Source of the DNA: Platanthera guangdongensis
Taxonomy: Eukaryota > Streptophyta > Magnoliopsida > Asparagales > Orchidaceae
Direction: 5' to 3'
Length of the DNA stretch: 64,000 bases
Assembly (NCBI GenBank): GCA_039583875.1
Contig: CM077165.1
Coordinates: 70,854,757 to 70,918,756, forward strand
The notes under the pieces: model-generated
Database searches by the model: none
The model's input: only the letters and a program-made list of their open reading frames with translations
Told to the model about the DNA's origin: nothing
Translations under genes and position numbers: made by a program
Shown here: positions 54,684-64,000 of the stretch, in pieces
Position numbering within the stretch: position 1 is the first letter of the stretch
Layout of the letters: every line of letters starts with the position of its first letter

Positions 54684-55362
54684 GTTAATGCTGGCATAGT
54701 GGTAAAGGAGGCATATAGAGGCCCCTCAAGGATAAGAGAGGGAGGAAACCCCTTGACGACAATACCAAGATTAAAGACAACGTTACTGCCATCGACCAAA
54801 TCGACAGACATATTAGGCCCGACAACAACCAGTGCAGGCACCACTGCCTATGATATTGCTATAATAGGCACCCCAACTAGCAACATAGTCGACACCAGTA
54901 GTGCGACGAGATGTTCCCATTTTAGGGAACTAGTTTCTATGCCATCAGGCTAGATACATTTGAGCTTTCTGCTTGCAAGACGTTGAAAGGCCGGGACTAT
55001 TAGCGATGCATGGAGGTATGGTAGAGCATAAAGGACGAGGATGAGGAGGCTGCGAAGGCCGGCTTAGTAGGAGAGAACAGCTAAGGAAAGGAAGAGCTGC
55101 ACCAACAGAGGCCTATGACTTATACTTGCACTACAGACCAACCCCTGATATGGTGATTGGTATATATTTATAGTTATCCTTGATGTGTTTATTATCTAGT
55201 TTGAGGATATTATGTATATCTATATATTTATGGTAAACGAATCTTTTCAGGTTTGCTTATAATAGGTCAACTTGCAAAACCTTATTCGATAAATGAGCCA
55301 CTCACTCCTTTGTATCTAGTGGATTTATCCCATCAAAAATTAATGTCATCCAATCAACTGTA
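54684..55362 (+). pseudogene. Element G gag remainder and gag-protease spacer (decayed)
   Basis: Continues element G to the right of F. Short plus-strand frames (Thr/Ser/Pro-rich near 54700-54950) fit a gag C-terminus, but I see no zinc knuckle. The frame is broken by several stops after 54953. Confidence 0.4.
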
Positions 55363-55595
55363 ATGTCGATCAAAATACGATTCCTGGACGGATCAGATAT
55401 GACCTTTTCAAAGAAGTGTTCAATTCAAGTTCCACTAGGAAACATGAAATTTGAGGTCTACGTGACCATATTAGTAATAACCGATTTTGTCATTATTCTT
55501 GGGATGGACTGGATGGCCTACATAAAACAAAAAATCAATTGTCGACTAGAGAGATCAGCCTCCAAAACTCGAATGGACAGTCCATTACCCTGAAA
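55363..55595 (+). pseudogene. Element G protease region fragment
   Basis: Shows the C-terminal half of a gypsy retropepsin: a hydrophobic strand, then DFVIILGMDWMAYIKQKINC, the usual ILGMDWL-x-C pattern. The catalytic DSG lies upstream in sequence too decayed to read. Confidence 0.65.
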
Positions 55596-55673
55596 GGTAT
55601 TCCATCTATCTCACGTATAAATTTAACTTCTGTATAGAATGCCAAGTAGGTCAGGAAAAGGGACGAGGTATTC

Positions 55674-56618
55674 TTGATTTACTTTCAAATGGAGGATAAG
55701 TTTAGGGTACTCGCCAAGATTCCAGTTATTCGAGACTTTCCAAATATTTTCCCCGAGTCTCTGCCAGGGTTGTCCCTACAACGGGAGGTGGACTTCCAAT
55801 TCGAGCTTGTGACTGGATCTCGACAGGTGTCCCGAGCTCCCTGTCAAATTCCTCCAAAAGAATTAGCTGAGCTTAAGATACAACTTCAAGAGCTAATTGA
55901 TGTTGGTTTCATCTACCTGAGTTCATCGCCATGGGAATCCCTAGTGTTATTTGCCAAGAAGAAAGATAGGTCTCTATGATTATGTATCGAGTACACAGAG
56001 ATAAAATGGCTCACTGTACAGAATACATATACCCTACCAATAATTCATGAACTGTTTGACCAATTGCATGGTGCTTATGTCTTCTCCAAGATGGATTGAC
56101 AATCAGGTTATTACCAAATATGGATTCATGAGGAGGAAATACCTAAAAATGCATTCAACTCCCAATACAGATATTATGAATTTATTGTAATGTCTTTTGT
56201 ATTAACCAGTGCACCTTTTGAATTTATGACATTGATGAATAGAGTGTTCGAACCCTACTTAGATCACTTTGTAATCATCTTCATACATGAATCCTCATCT
56301 CCAAGACCAAGGAAGACCACACGAGACATCTCCAAATGGCATTACTATAGCTGCATGAGGACACTCTCTACAATAAATTCAGAAGTATGAATTTTGGCTT
56401 GAGGAGGTTGGATTTTTAGGGCACACCATTAACAAAAATGTAGTGGTCGTGGATCAGGTGAAGGTGCTAGCCGTGTGGAGTTTGCCGCCATTCAAGTCAG
56501 CAATCGACATCTGAAGCTTCCTCAGACTAGCTAGATAATATCAAAAGTTTATGTAAAGCTTCTCCAAAATTTCTTTAGTCCTCACCGTCCACACGAAGAA
56601 ATAATTTGTGTTCCAATG
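55674..56618 (+). pseudogene. Element G RT, cut by element H
   Basis: A gypsy RT in pieces: DFPNIFPESLPGL near 55734, the ELIDVGFIYLSSSPW block near 55890, a catalytic-region FSKMD near 56080 followed by a stop, MSFVLTSAPFEF near 56190, then a lost YLDD site (FIHES at 56280), and FLGHTINKN near 56415. Frameshifts and at least five stops are present. H is inserted just after the RT connection region. Confidence 0.7.
56614..56618. repeat. Presumed left target-site duplication of element H (CAATG)
   Basis: The five bases before the H LTR. The right copy is outside the window, so this is a prediction. Confidence 0.5.
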
Positions 56619-56792
56619 TGTTGGAACACCCTATTACTGATTTGGGTCACGATCACTATGTCCCTTAGGAAACCTGTATTGACCTCATTATATAGATCTA
56701 AAGGTCAATTAAAATTGAGCCTAAGGGTTAGTAGTTAGGTTTGGAAGCTGTCCTCAAGACCAGGTTTTTCAGTTTTGGAGACCAAGTCATTT

Positions 56793-57207
56793 CGTCGAGC
56801 TCAGTACGACGAATTGTCGATCTTCATTCGACGATCGTTGAGCTCACTTCGACGGATCGTCGAACTCCATTCGACGATCTCTGAGCTCAACTACAACAAG
56901 TCGTCGAACTCCATTCGACGATCTTCGAGCTCAGATCGACGATCTTGACTCCAGTTTAATTCTCTATCTCAGAGCTCAGTTCGACGATCTTCGAGCTCAG
57001 ATCGACGATCTTGACTCCAGTTTAATTCTCTATCTCTGAGCTCAGCTCGACGATAGTTGAGCTCAGATCGACGATCTTGACTCCAGTTTGATTCTCAATC
57101 TCTGAGCTCAGTTCGACGATAGTTGAGCTCAGATCGACGATCTCTGTTTCTGTCTAAGTCCAGGCTCTGAGCTCAGTTCGACGATAGTGGAGCTCAGTTC
57201 GACGTTT
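56793..57207. promoter_or_regulatory. ATCGTCGA/TCGACGAT array in the H LTR
   Basis: The same half-site array as F and C, extended by tandem repetition. It lies 174-588 bp inside the LTR, upstream of the AATAAAAG box. Confidence 0.6.
56923..57120 (+). repeat. Three tandem 66-bp units inside the H array
   Basis: Units start at 56923, 56989 and 57055. Each carries GAGCTCAGATCGACGATCTT, then a TTGACTCCAGTTT spacer, then GAGCTCAG-TCGACGAT, with few differences. Confidence 0.8.
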
Positions 57208-58299
57208 TTCTGAGGAGTTCAATGATTTTCAAGATTCAAATTCAGACAGTTAAGGAATTATTGTCAGCAATTAATTCAGAGATCTTGTAGCCGTTTTTAA
57301 TTAATCTGGAGCAAGTTTCAAGGAATTATCAAGGAATGTTTTATTGGACTTTCCTCCAGAAGACAAAAGCAATTAAGGAAGTCATTTATGACAGGCCAAC
57401 GACTATCTTGGACAGTGGATCATTTCTATTCAGACAAAAGGAATAAAAGATTAGTTTTTCACTCTCCTCTCAACAGTTAGAAAAATATTCTCTGCAACAA
57501 CACTTACAACATCAACAACAATTACACAAGAGAAAGAAAGAGAGTTGCAGACATTCTCAGTCTCAAAGATTCATATAAGAGCACCATCACCAAAGGAGAT
57601 CAACAAACTGAAATCTTCAGATCTCTTTTGATTCAAGTGTTCAAAGGCCATCATCATTCAAGACTCCAGACACCACATATTTCAGTTGCTGCTGAAATCA
57701 TCTATTGCTGGAGATCAAATCATTTGAAGGCCTATCACCCTACTGCAAAGCTTCACTTCCTGTACAACTCAAGATCTCAGGGGGAGCTTTGACAACATCC
57801 ACTATCTTCTCTCTGACTGTTGACAGAGAAGATCTTCTCATCCCTCTCTCTCTCTCTCTGCTGTAAAGGGTTTTTCAAACTCCCTTCAAAAGTTTGTGAT
57901 TGGTTTCTGAGACCTTATCAAAACTCAGTGGTGGCAAGACACCTGATCAAAAAAATTTGGTTTGGTTTTTGAGCACCTTATCAAAAGCTCATTGGTGCCC
58001 AAGACACCTGATCAACTCATCCTGCAGTGGATTCCTACCTAGGGTGGTAGAAGAGTGGATGTATCCAGGTTGATTGGGGAACCACTATAGCTCATTGTAT
58101 TATCTGGTTGCTTACTTTATTTTTGTTTCTGGCTGTGGCTTGTGATTGCTTTGTGATTGCTTCTTGTTTAGATTACTTTATATTATTTTCTTCCCTGTTC
58201 ACTTAGGATTACAACAACTGTTGTAAAACATTTTTAGCAAGCACCATACTCTATTTACCCCCCCTCTAGAGTATATAAGATCTAACTTGCACTTTCAAT

Positions 58300-58310
58300 T
58301 GGTATCAAAG
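58300..58310 (+). other. Primer-binding site of element H
   Basis: TGGTATCAAAG, one change from the F and C site (TGGTATCAGAG). Confidence 0.82.
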
Positions 58311-58431
58311 TGAGGTTGGTTAAAAATACCACATCTCAGTGGTTGCACATGCTAACACCTGAACCCAAAGATTCCTATAGTTAGATCTGCTTGTTGTAGA
58401 TTTTGTTATTAGAATTATTTCTTCACAAAAC

Positions 58432-60447
58432 ATGGCCCAAAACAAAGATTATGCTAGCACCAGACCTCCAGTGTGTAATCTGTCCAAGTTTGCACTTTGG
58501 AAGGCAAGGATTAGACTCTACATGAATTCTATTGATGAGGACATCTTCAATTCTGTTTTGACAGTGTGTCCAAGACCTCCAGAGAACAAAAGTACAAATG
58601 CTGTTCCACCTCCTTCAGGAACAGATACAGAGATCAAGAAGTGGAAAGTAGTAGATGCAAAGGCTATGAATATCTTAGCCCAGACTATGTCTGATGACAT
58701 TTTCCAAAAGGTAGCTGAATGCAACTCAGCAAAGGATATCTGGGACAAGCTATCTGAAATAGTCTCAGGATTTGCTGATGAAAGAAAAGACAGAAGATCT
58801 CACCTCATAAACCAATATGAGAACTTCAAGAAAGGAGAAGCAGAGTCAGTATCAGACATGTATAATAGACTCAGTCTGATAGTCAATGAACTGAAAACTT
58901 TGGATAAAGAGATCTCACTGACTGAGCTAAATGATAAAATCCTAATGTGCTTCCCAAGCACTTGGGACTCAAGGATCTGGCCAATCAAGGATGCCAGAAG
59001 TCTGAATGAGATTACAACAGAAGCTCTCTTGGGCAAGCTCAAGTCTTATGAGCTGCTCATTAAGAACAGAGAAGAAGAGAAGAAGGCTGCCTCACCAGCC
59101 ACAAGAAAGGAAAAGTCAATAGCTTTCAAAGCCACTGAAGATCAGCCTGAAGACAAGGTCACAGGCAATGATGAGCTGCTTATTCTACTGGCCAAAAGAT
59201 TTTACAAAATGCCCAGAAAGGACTTCAGGAAGAGATCATACAAAGAGCATGATAAGCCAAGGTATGATAAATCAAATAATAAAGAAATTATTTGCTTTGG
59301 TTGCAGGAAACCAGGCCACATTGTGCCTGACTGTCCAGAGAACAAAAACAAGGACAGAAAGGACAAGAAAGAAAGAAGAAGAGACAAGGACTTCAAGAAG
59401 AACAACAATGAAAAACCCTCCTCAAGCAAGAACAAACACACAAGGAAGGGATTTGTTGCTGAATCTTGGAGTGAGACAGAAGAGGAATCTGAAGCTTCAT
59501 CCAGCTCAAGTGATGATGAGGATGATGCTGAAGAAAAGGAATTCTTCATGATGGCTATCAATGCCTCACAACATAATTCTGATGTAGAAGATTCAGAGTC
59601 AGACTCAGAGACTCAACTTGAAGAGGACCAGGTAATAGACTCTTTTTATTTCAATTCTGAGGACTTTAAGTATGAATTTAAAGCACTATGTTTAGACTTA
59701 TTAAAATCTGAGAAGGAAATCATTTCTCTTAGAAATCAATTATCTGAACACAGTTCCTTAAAATCAGAAAACCTGAAACTCTCTGAGGAGTTGGAGTGCT
59801 GTAGGGAGCAGATAGCTTCACTGAAAAGTGAGCTATCAGAGGCCAAAAAGCTTGAAGAATCCCTTAATGGGAGAAGCATCAAGCTAATGGACATCACAAG
59901 CACAGTGAACTCGAGATTCAATAGTACACTGGGCTTGGGTGCTTCATCTAGCCAACCTATAGTACTAACAACCCCAATTAAGTTTATCTCTGATAAAGGG
60001 AAGGGAGTTGTAGAGGTAGCTAGGAAAAGTTTTGACTTACCCAAGAAATCAAGTGTTCAACAGAAATCATCGAATGGAGCTAGACGATCGTCGAATGCAG
60101 ATCGACGAACTCGGGCAAAATCGTCGAACTCAGGTCAACGATCTCTAAACCCTGAACTCTGCCACAGTTGATCGTCGAACGGAGCTCGACGATCTGACCC
60201 AAGATCGTCGAACGCAGCTCAACGATCGTCGAGCAGAGATCAGAGATTTGAAAACTTCTTCAAGGGTAAATCAAAATCCAAACCTAGGGGTCCTTCATCC
60301 CAAAGATTTAACCCTTATACTGAATGGATAATACCTCCAAGGAGATATCATCCTGAAGGTTATAAGAGTCAACCAGGGATGTCATTTATTTCTAAATTTA
60401 AAGGTTATCAACCTAGGCCCAAGGTAAACTGGGTCAAAAATAAGTAA
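58432..60447 (+). pseudogene. Element H gag, with one nonsense codon
   Basis: ATG at 58432 (MAQNKDYAST). The frame runs 671 codons to TAA at 60445-60447, broken only by TGA at 60169-60171 where C has CGA, a CpG-type transition. CCHC knuckle CFGCRKPGHIVPDC near 59295-59335; SSN-x-x-RRS repeats at 60063-60242. The terminal stop is at the same position as in F (apart from F's private indel), so the separation of gag from pol looks ancestral. Confidence 0.88.
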
Positions 60448-60448
60448 A

Positions 60449-63400
60449 TTGCTTTATGTGCAGGTGAAGACCTATCCAACATCAAACCAGCAATGCTATT
60501 TGGATAGTGGGTGCTCCAAGCACATGACAAGAAGCAAGGACAATTTCACATCCTTTAAAGCCAAGCTTGGACCCAAAGTCATATTTGGTGATTCAAACTT
60601 TGGACTGACAAAAGGATATGGTGCAGTTCAGATTGATACAGTCACATTCAAGAAAGTAGCCTATGTGGAAGGACTGAAGCACAACTTGATCAGCATCAGT
60701 CAGCTATGTGATGAAGGCTACCAAGTGACTTTCAGCAAATCCTTATGCAGGATCAAGTCAGAGGACAACACAACTGTGTTGACAGGTAAAAAGAAAGGTA
60801 ACATCTATTTAGTAGACTTTCTTTCAACAGAAGTAGATATTTGCCTGTTTAATTCTATTTGTAGACCTAATGAGTTATGACATAAGAGACTAGGGCATAT
60901 AAACCTTAGAACAATTGCTAGGCTATCCAAGGACAAGCTTGTTAGAGGACTACCTTCTGGCCCCTACAAGAAGGAAGGACTCTGCAGGGCTGGTCAATTA
61001 GGCAAGCAAACCAAAAATAGTTTCAAGTCACTTAATAAGAGTGATTCACCTAGGATTTTGTATCTGTTACACATGGATCTTTTTGGACCCATTACAGTAC
61101 AAAGCTTAGGATGGAAATCTTACACTTTAGTAGTTGTAGATGACTTCTCTAGATTCACATGGGTGTTCTTTTTGAGGAAGAAGTCTGATAACTTTAAATG
61201 TTTGACAGAGTTTCTCAAATGCATACAGACTGAGTTCAATACTCACATTGCCCTGATCAGAAGTGATCATGGGACAGAGTTTGATTCTCTTCTTATGCAA
61301 GAGTTCTGTCAGAGTGAAGGGATCAGGTATACTTTCTCAGCTCCTAGAACTCCTCAACAAAATGGGGTAGCTGAAAGGAAAAATAGAACCCTTATTGAAT
61401 CTGCCACTACATTATTGTCAGATGCTCACCTTCCTCTATCTTTTTGGGCAAAGGCTGTGAACACCTCCAACTATGTGCTGAATAGAAGTTTAATACATAA
61501 ACTGAAGGGCAAGACTCCCTATGAATTACTCAAAGGGAAGAAACCTAAAGTAGACTATTTTAGAATTTTTGGTTGTATCTGTTATATTCACAATAATGAC
61601 AAGAAGTATTTAGCAAAATTTCAAGCTAAAGCTGATGAAGGAGTGTTTCTGGGATACTCCATGATTAGTAAGACTTATAGGGTATATAATAAATCAACTC
61701 TCAAAATTGAAGAATCTGTGCATATATCTTTTGATGAATCTAACATGTCTTTCAAGGAGAAGAACACTTCTACCATAGAACCTTTGCAGGTACATTCTCT
61801 TGCTGAAGACTTGAACAGATTACAAATCATTCAAAAAGAGGAAAGCAGTGAAGATGAAAAAGAAATTCAACACCTTTAAGAGAAACTTCTTAAAGATCCA
61901 GTTGTTGTACCACCAGAGGAAACAACAACACAGGTTGGTGAACAATCAACACCTCCTGTTGATTTAGTAACATCAAGAGACCATCCAATCTCCCAAGTGA
62001 TTGGAGACATCTCAGCTGGTGTGCAAACCAGAAATCAGGTCAACCAAAACCTGTTGCACACTTTCTTCCTATCTCAAATTGAACCTCAATCCATTCAAGA
62101 TGCAGAGCAAGATCCACACTGGATCATTGCAATGCAAGAAGAGTTGCATCAATTTGAAAGGAACAAAGTTTGGGAACTAGTACCAAGGCCTAAGGATCAC
62201 TCCATTGTTGGAACAAAGTGGGTGTTCAAAAATAAGTTGGATGATCAAGGAGTCATTGTAAGGAACAAGGCAAGGCTAGTTGCTCAAGGGTACTCTCAAG
62301 AAGAAGGGATAGATTATGACCAGAATTTTGCACCAGTTGCAAGGTTGGAGGCCATAAGAATCTTCTTAGCATATACAGCACACAAAGGTTTCAAAGTGTA
62401 CCAAATGGATGTAAAGAGTGCTTTTCTCAATGGAGATATCAAAGAAGAAGTCTATGTCAGACAACCTCCAGGTTTTATCTCTCCATCTCATCCTGATTGT
62501 GTTTTCAAATTGCACAAAGCATTATATGGTCTCAAGTAAGCTCCTAGAGCATGGTATGAGACCCTAACATGCTTTCTTCTGAAAAATGAAATTATAAGGG
62601 GTAGAGTAGACCAAACTCTTTATTAGAACCCATAAGTCTCATACCCTACTAGTACAGATCTATGTAGATGATATTATATTTGGTTCTACTGATTCAAATT
62701 TGTGCAGAAGGTTCTCCAATCTAATGCATTCTAAATTTGAAATGAGTAGCATGGGTGAGCTATCCTTCTTTCTAGGATTGCAAATCAAACAACATGCTGA
62801 AGGCATATTTATTTCTCAAACCAAGTATACAAAAGAATTGGTTAAGAAATTTGGTATATCTGAAGCATCATGTATGAAAACACCTATGCCTACTAATGCT
62901 GTATTAGATGCTGATGAACATGGGAAACCTGTTGATCAGACAATATATAGAGCAATGATTGACTCTTTACTGTACCTTACAGCTAGTAGACCTGACATAA
63001 TGTTTGCTACATGCATATGTGCTAGATTCCAAGGAAGCCCTAGAGAGTCACACCTAACCTTAGTAAAAAGGATTCTCAGGTATGTAAAAAGTTGTCCAAA
63101 TCTAGGTCTCTGGTATCCAAAAGATTCAGCATTTGACTTAACTGGATTTTCTGATGCTGATTATGCTTGATGTAGAATAGACAGGAAAAGCACCAATGGA
63201 ACTTGTCAGTTTCTTGGTGACAGACTTGTCTCCTGGTTTTGCAAGAAACAAACATCTGTGTCAACTTCAACTGCTGAAGCTGAATATATGGCTGCAGGTA
63301 GTTGTTGTTCACAAATCTTGTGGATTCAAAACAACTTCTAAACTATGGCTACAACTTAGAGAAGTCTAAAATCTTTTGTGATAATACCAGTGCTATTTCT

Positions 63401-63613
63401 ATAGCTCAAAATCCAGTCCTCCATAGTAGGACAAAATACATAGAAATTAGACATCACTTTTTAAGAGATAATGTTGAGAAAAATAAAATTGAACTTCAAT
63501 ATATCCCAACTGATTTGCAAAGGGGAGATATTTTCACCAAACCCTTGGATGAAAAGAAACATACCTTCTTCCTGAATCAGTTAGGAATGTTAGATGGAGG
63601 AAGTCTAAAATAA
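60449..63613 (+). pseudogene. Element H pol, with stops and frameshifts
   Basis: Same domain order as F pol. Defects read directly: TGA at 60878-60880 (Trp in F), loss of one zinc-ligand Cys (CRAGQLGK, near 60985), TAA at 61877-61879, TAA at 62537-62539 (CAA in F), a two-base deletion near 62620, TGA at 63168-63170 (GGA in F) and a small deletion near 63335. Protease DSGCS, integrase Asp/Asp/Glu, [12 protein letters not shown] and YVDD remain readable. It ends MLDGGSLK like F. Confidence 0.9.
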
Positions 63614-64000
63614 TATTCAAGATTTTAAAACTCTAAAAATGACCAAGACTAGACAAACTTCTTAATTTTTTTCTAGTGTCTAGAGTGATTCTGGTCTCTG
63701 AACTGCGCTCGACGATTTTACCCCAGATCGTCGAATGGAGATCGATGCTTTCCGAAATCGTCGACCAGAGTTCAGCGCTTCTTAGATAGTGCTTAACTAT
63801 CTCTCCAGGTCAGCGATCGTCGAACGAAGCTCGACGATTTTGTTTTCTGAACTATTGTCGAACAGAGCTCAACGCTCTCCAATATCGTCGAACGAAGATC
63901 GATGATGTTGATGACCTTTCAGTTTCCTTTAGAAGCCCCGATCGTCGAACAGAGTTCAATGATCTTTCCTTTTCTGTGTCGAACCCTAATATAAAATTCA
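63614..64000 (+). promoter_or_regulatory. Element H pol-ORF3 spacer with TCGACGAT array and TATA box
   Basis: ATCGTCGA/TCGACGAT units at about 63705-63965, then CCCTAATATAAAATTC with TATAAAA at 63990-63996, four bases before the window ends. Same order as in F and C. Confidence 0.5.

Larger units (their letters stand above)
42170..56618 (+). mobile_element. Element G: old degenerate chromovirus-like Ty3/gypsy element, interrupted by F and H
   Basis: Plus-strand gag (42170-42513), protease (55363-55595) and RT (55674-56618) pieces appear in the correct order for gypsy pol, with many stops and shifts. F splits gag, and H cuts pol after the RT region. Boundaries are not defined in the window; the left limit given is where gag similarity becomes clear. 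Confidence 0.6.
56619..58297 (+). repeat. 5' LTR of element H
   Basis: 1,679 bp, TGTTGGAACACCC to TTGCACTTTCA. It is longer than the F LTR, mostly because of a 66-bp unit present three times within the array. AATAAAAG box near 57442; a (CT)n run near 57845. Confidence 0.88.
56619..64000 (+). mobile_element. Element H: degenerate SIRE/Maximus-like element, 5' portion
   Basis: Same family as C and F: LTR 56619-58297, PBS, gag, pol, and the start of the pol-ORF3 spacer, where the window ends just after the TATA box. It has more stops and indels than F, so it is either older or was inactivated earlier. ORF3 and the 3' LTR should follow to the right. Confidence 0.9.

Overview
The window is plant nuclear DNA made almost entirely of nested LTR retrotransposons. 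The lineages seen (Tekay-like chromovirus, Athila-like Ty3/gypsy, a SIRE/Maximus-like Ty1/copia with a third ORF, and a second Ty1/copia family) occur together only in plants. The host species cannot be read from the sequence. I found no host protein gene, rRNA gene, tRNA gene or CRISPR array.

Layout, with letters used throughout. A (1-3576, +): 3' end of a Tekay-like element, pol with nonsense codons plus a complete 3' LTR; it sits in the 3' part of B. B (3577-38680, -): Athila-like element whose RT region is split by C. C (5741-33637, -): SIRE-like element flanked by TSD TCCAA, itself split near the pol end by D. D (11251-26807, -): Ty1/copia element flanked by TSD GTTGA, itself split between integrase and RT by E. 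E (14536-22530, +): non-autonomous large retrotransposon derivative flanked by TSD CCGGT, with near-identical 2.77 kb LTRs and a non-coding A-rich interior. To the right lies an older decayed stretch (38681-42513) leading into G, a degenerate chromovirus-like gypsy element (gag, protease, RT pieces, about 42170-56618, +). G was hit twice by SIRE-like elements in the same orientation: F (42514-54678, TSD GATTA), nearly intact, and H (56619 to the window end), full of stops and frameshifts.

F is the best copy and defines the SIRE-like family: LTR, initiator-Met-type PBS, Gag with a CCHC knuckle, Pol (protease-integrase-RT-RNase H), a spacer of about 0.5 kb, a third ORF of about 1,018 codons, polypurine tract, LTR. 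The third ORF looks more like a nucleic-acid-binding protein than an envelope protein.

The most interesting signal is not a gene. Every LTR family here carries, between its 5' end and its TATA-like box, an array of short CpG-containing inverted motifs: CACGGGCGTG-type in A, B and E; ATCGTCGA/TCGACGAT in C, F and H; GTCCGC/GCGGAC in D. The SIRE-like family places the same array twice more: as in-frame coding repeats in Gag, and in the pol-ORF3 spacer. There it is followed by a perfect TATAAAA about 114 bp upstream of the ORF3 start in both copies where that start is visible, and the array and TATA recur in the third. This suggests an internal ORF3 promoter and a shared use of palindromic arrays as U3 elements across unrelated families. 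Functional claims are inference; positions and motifs are read directly.
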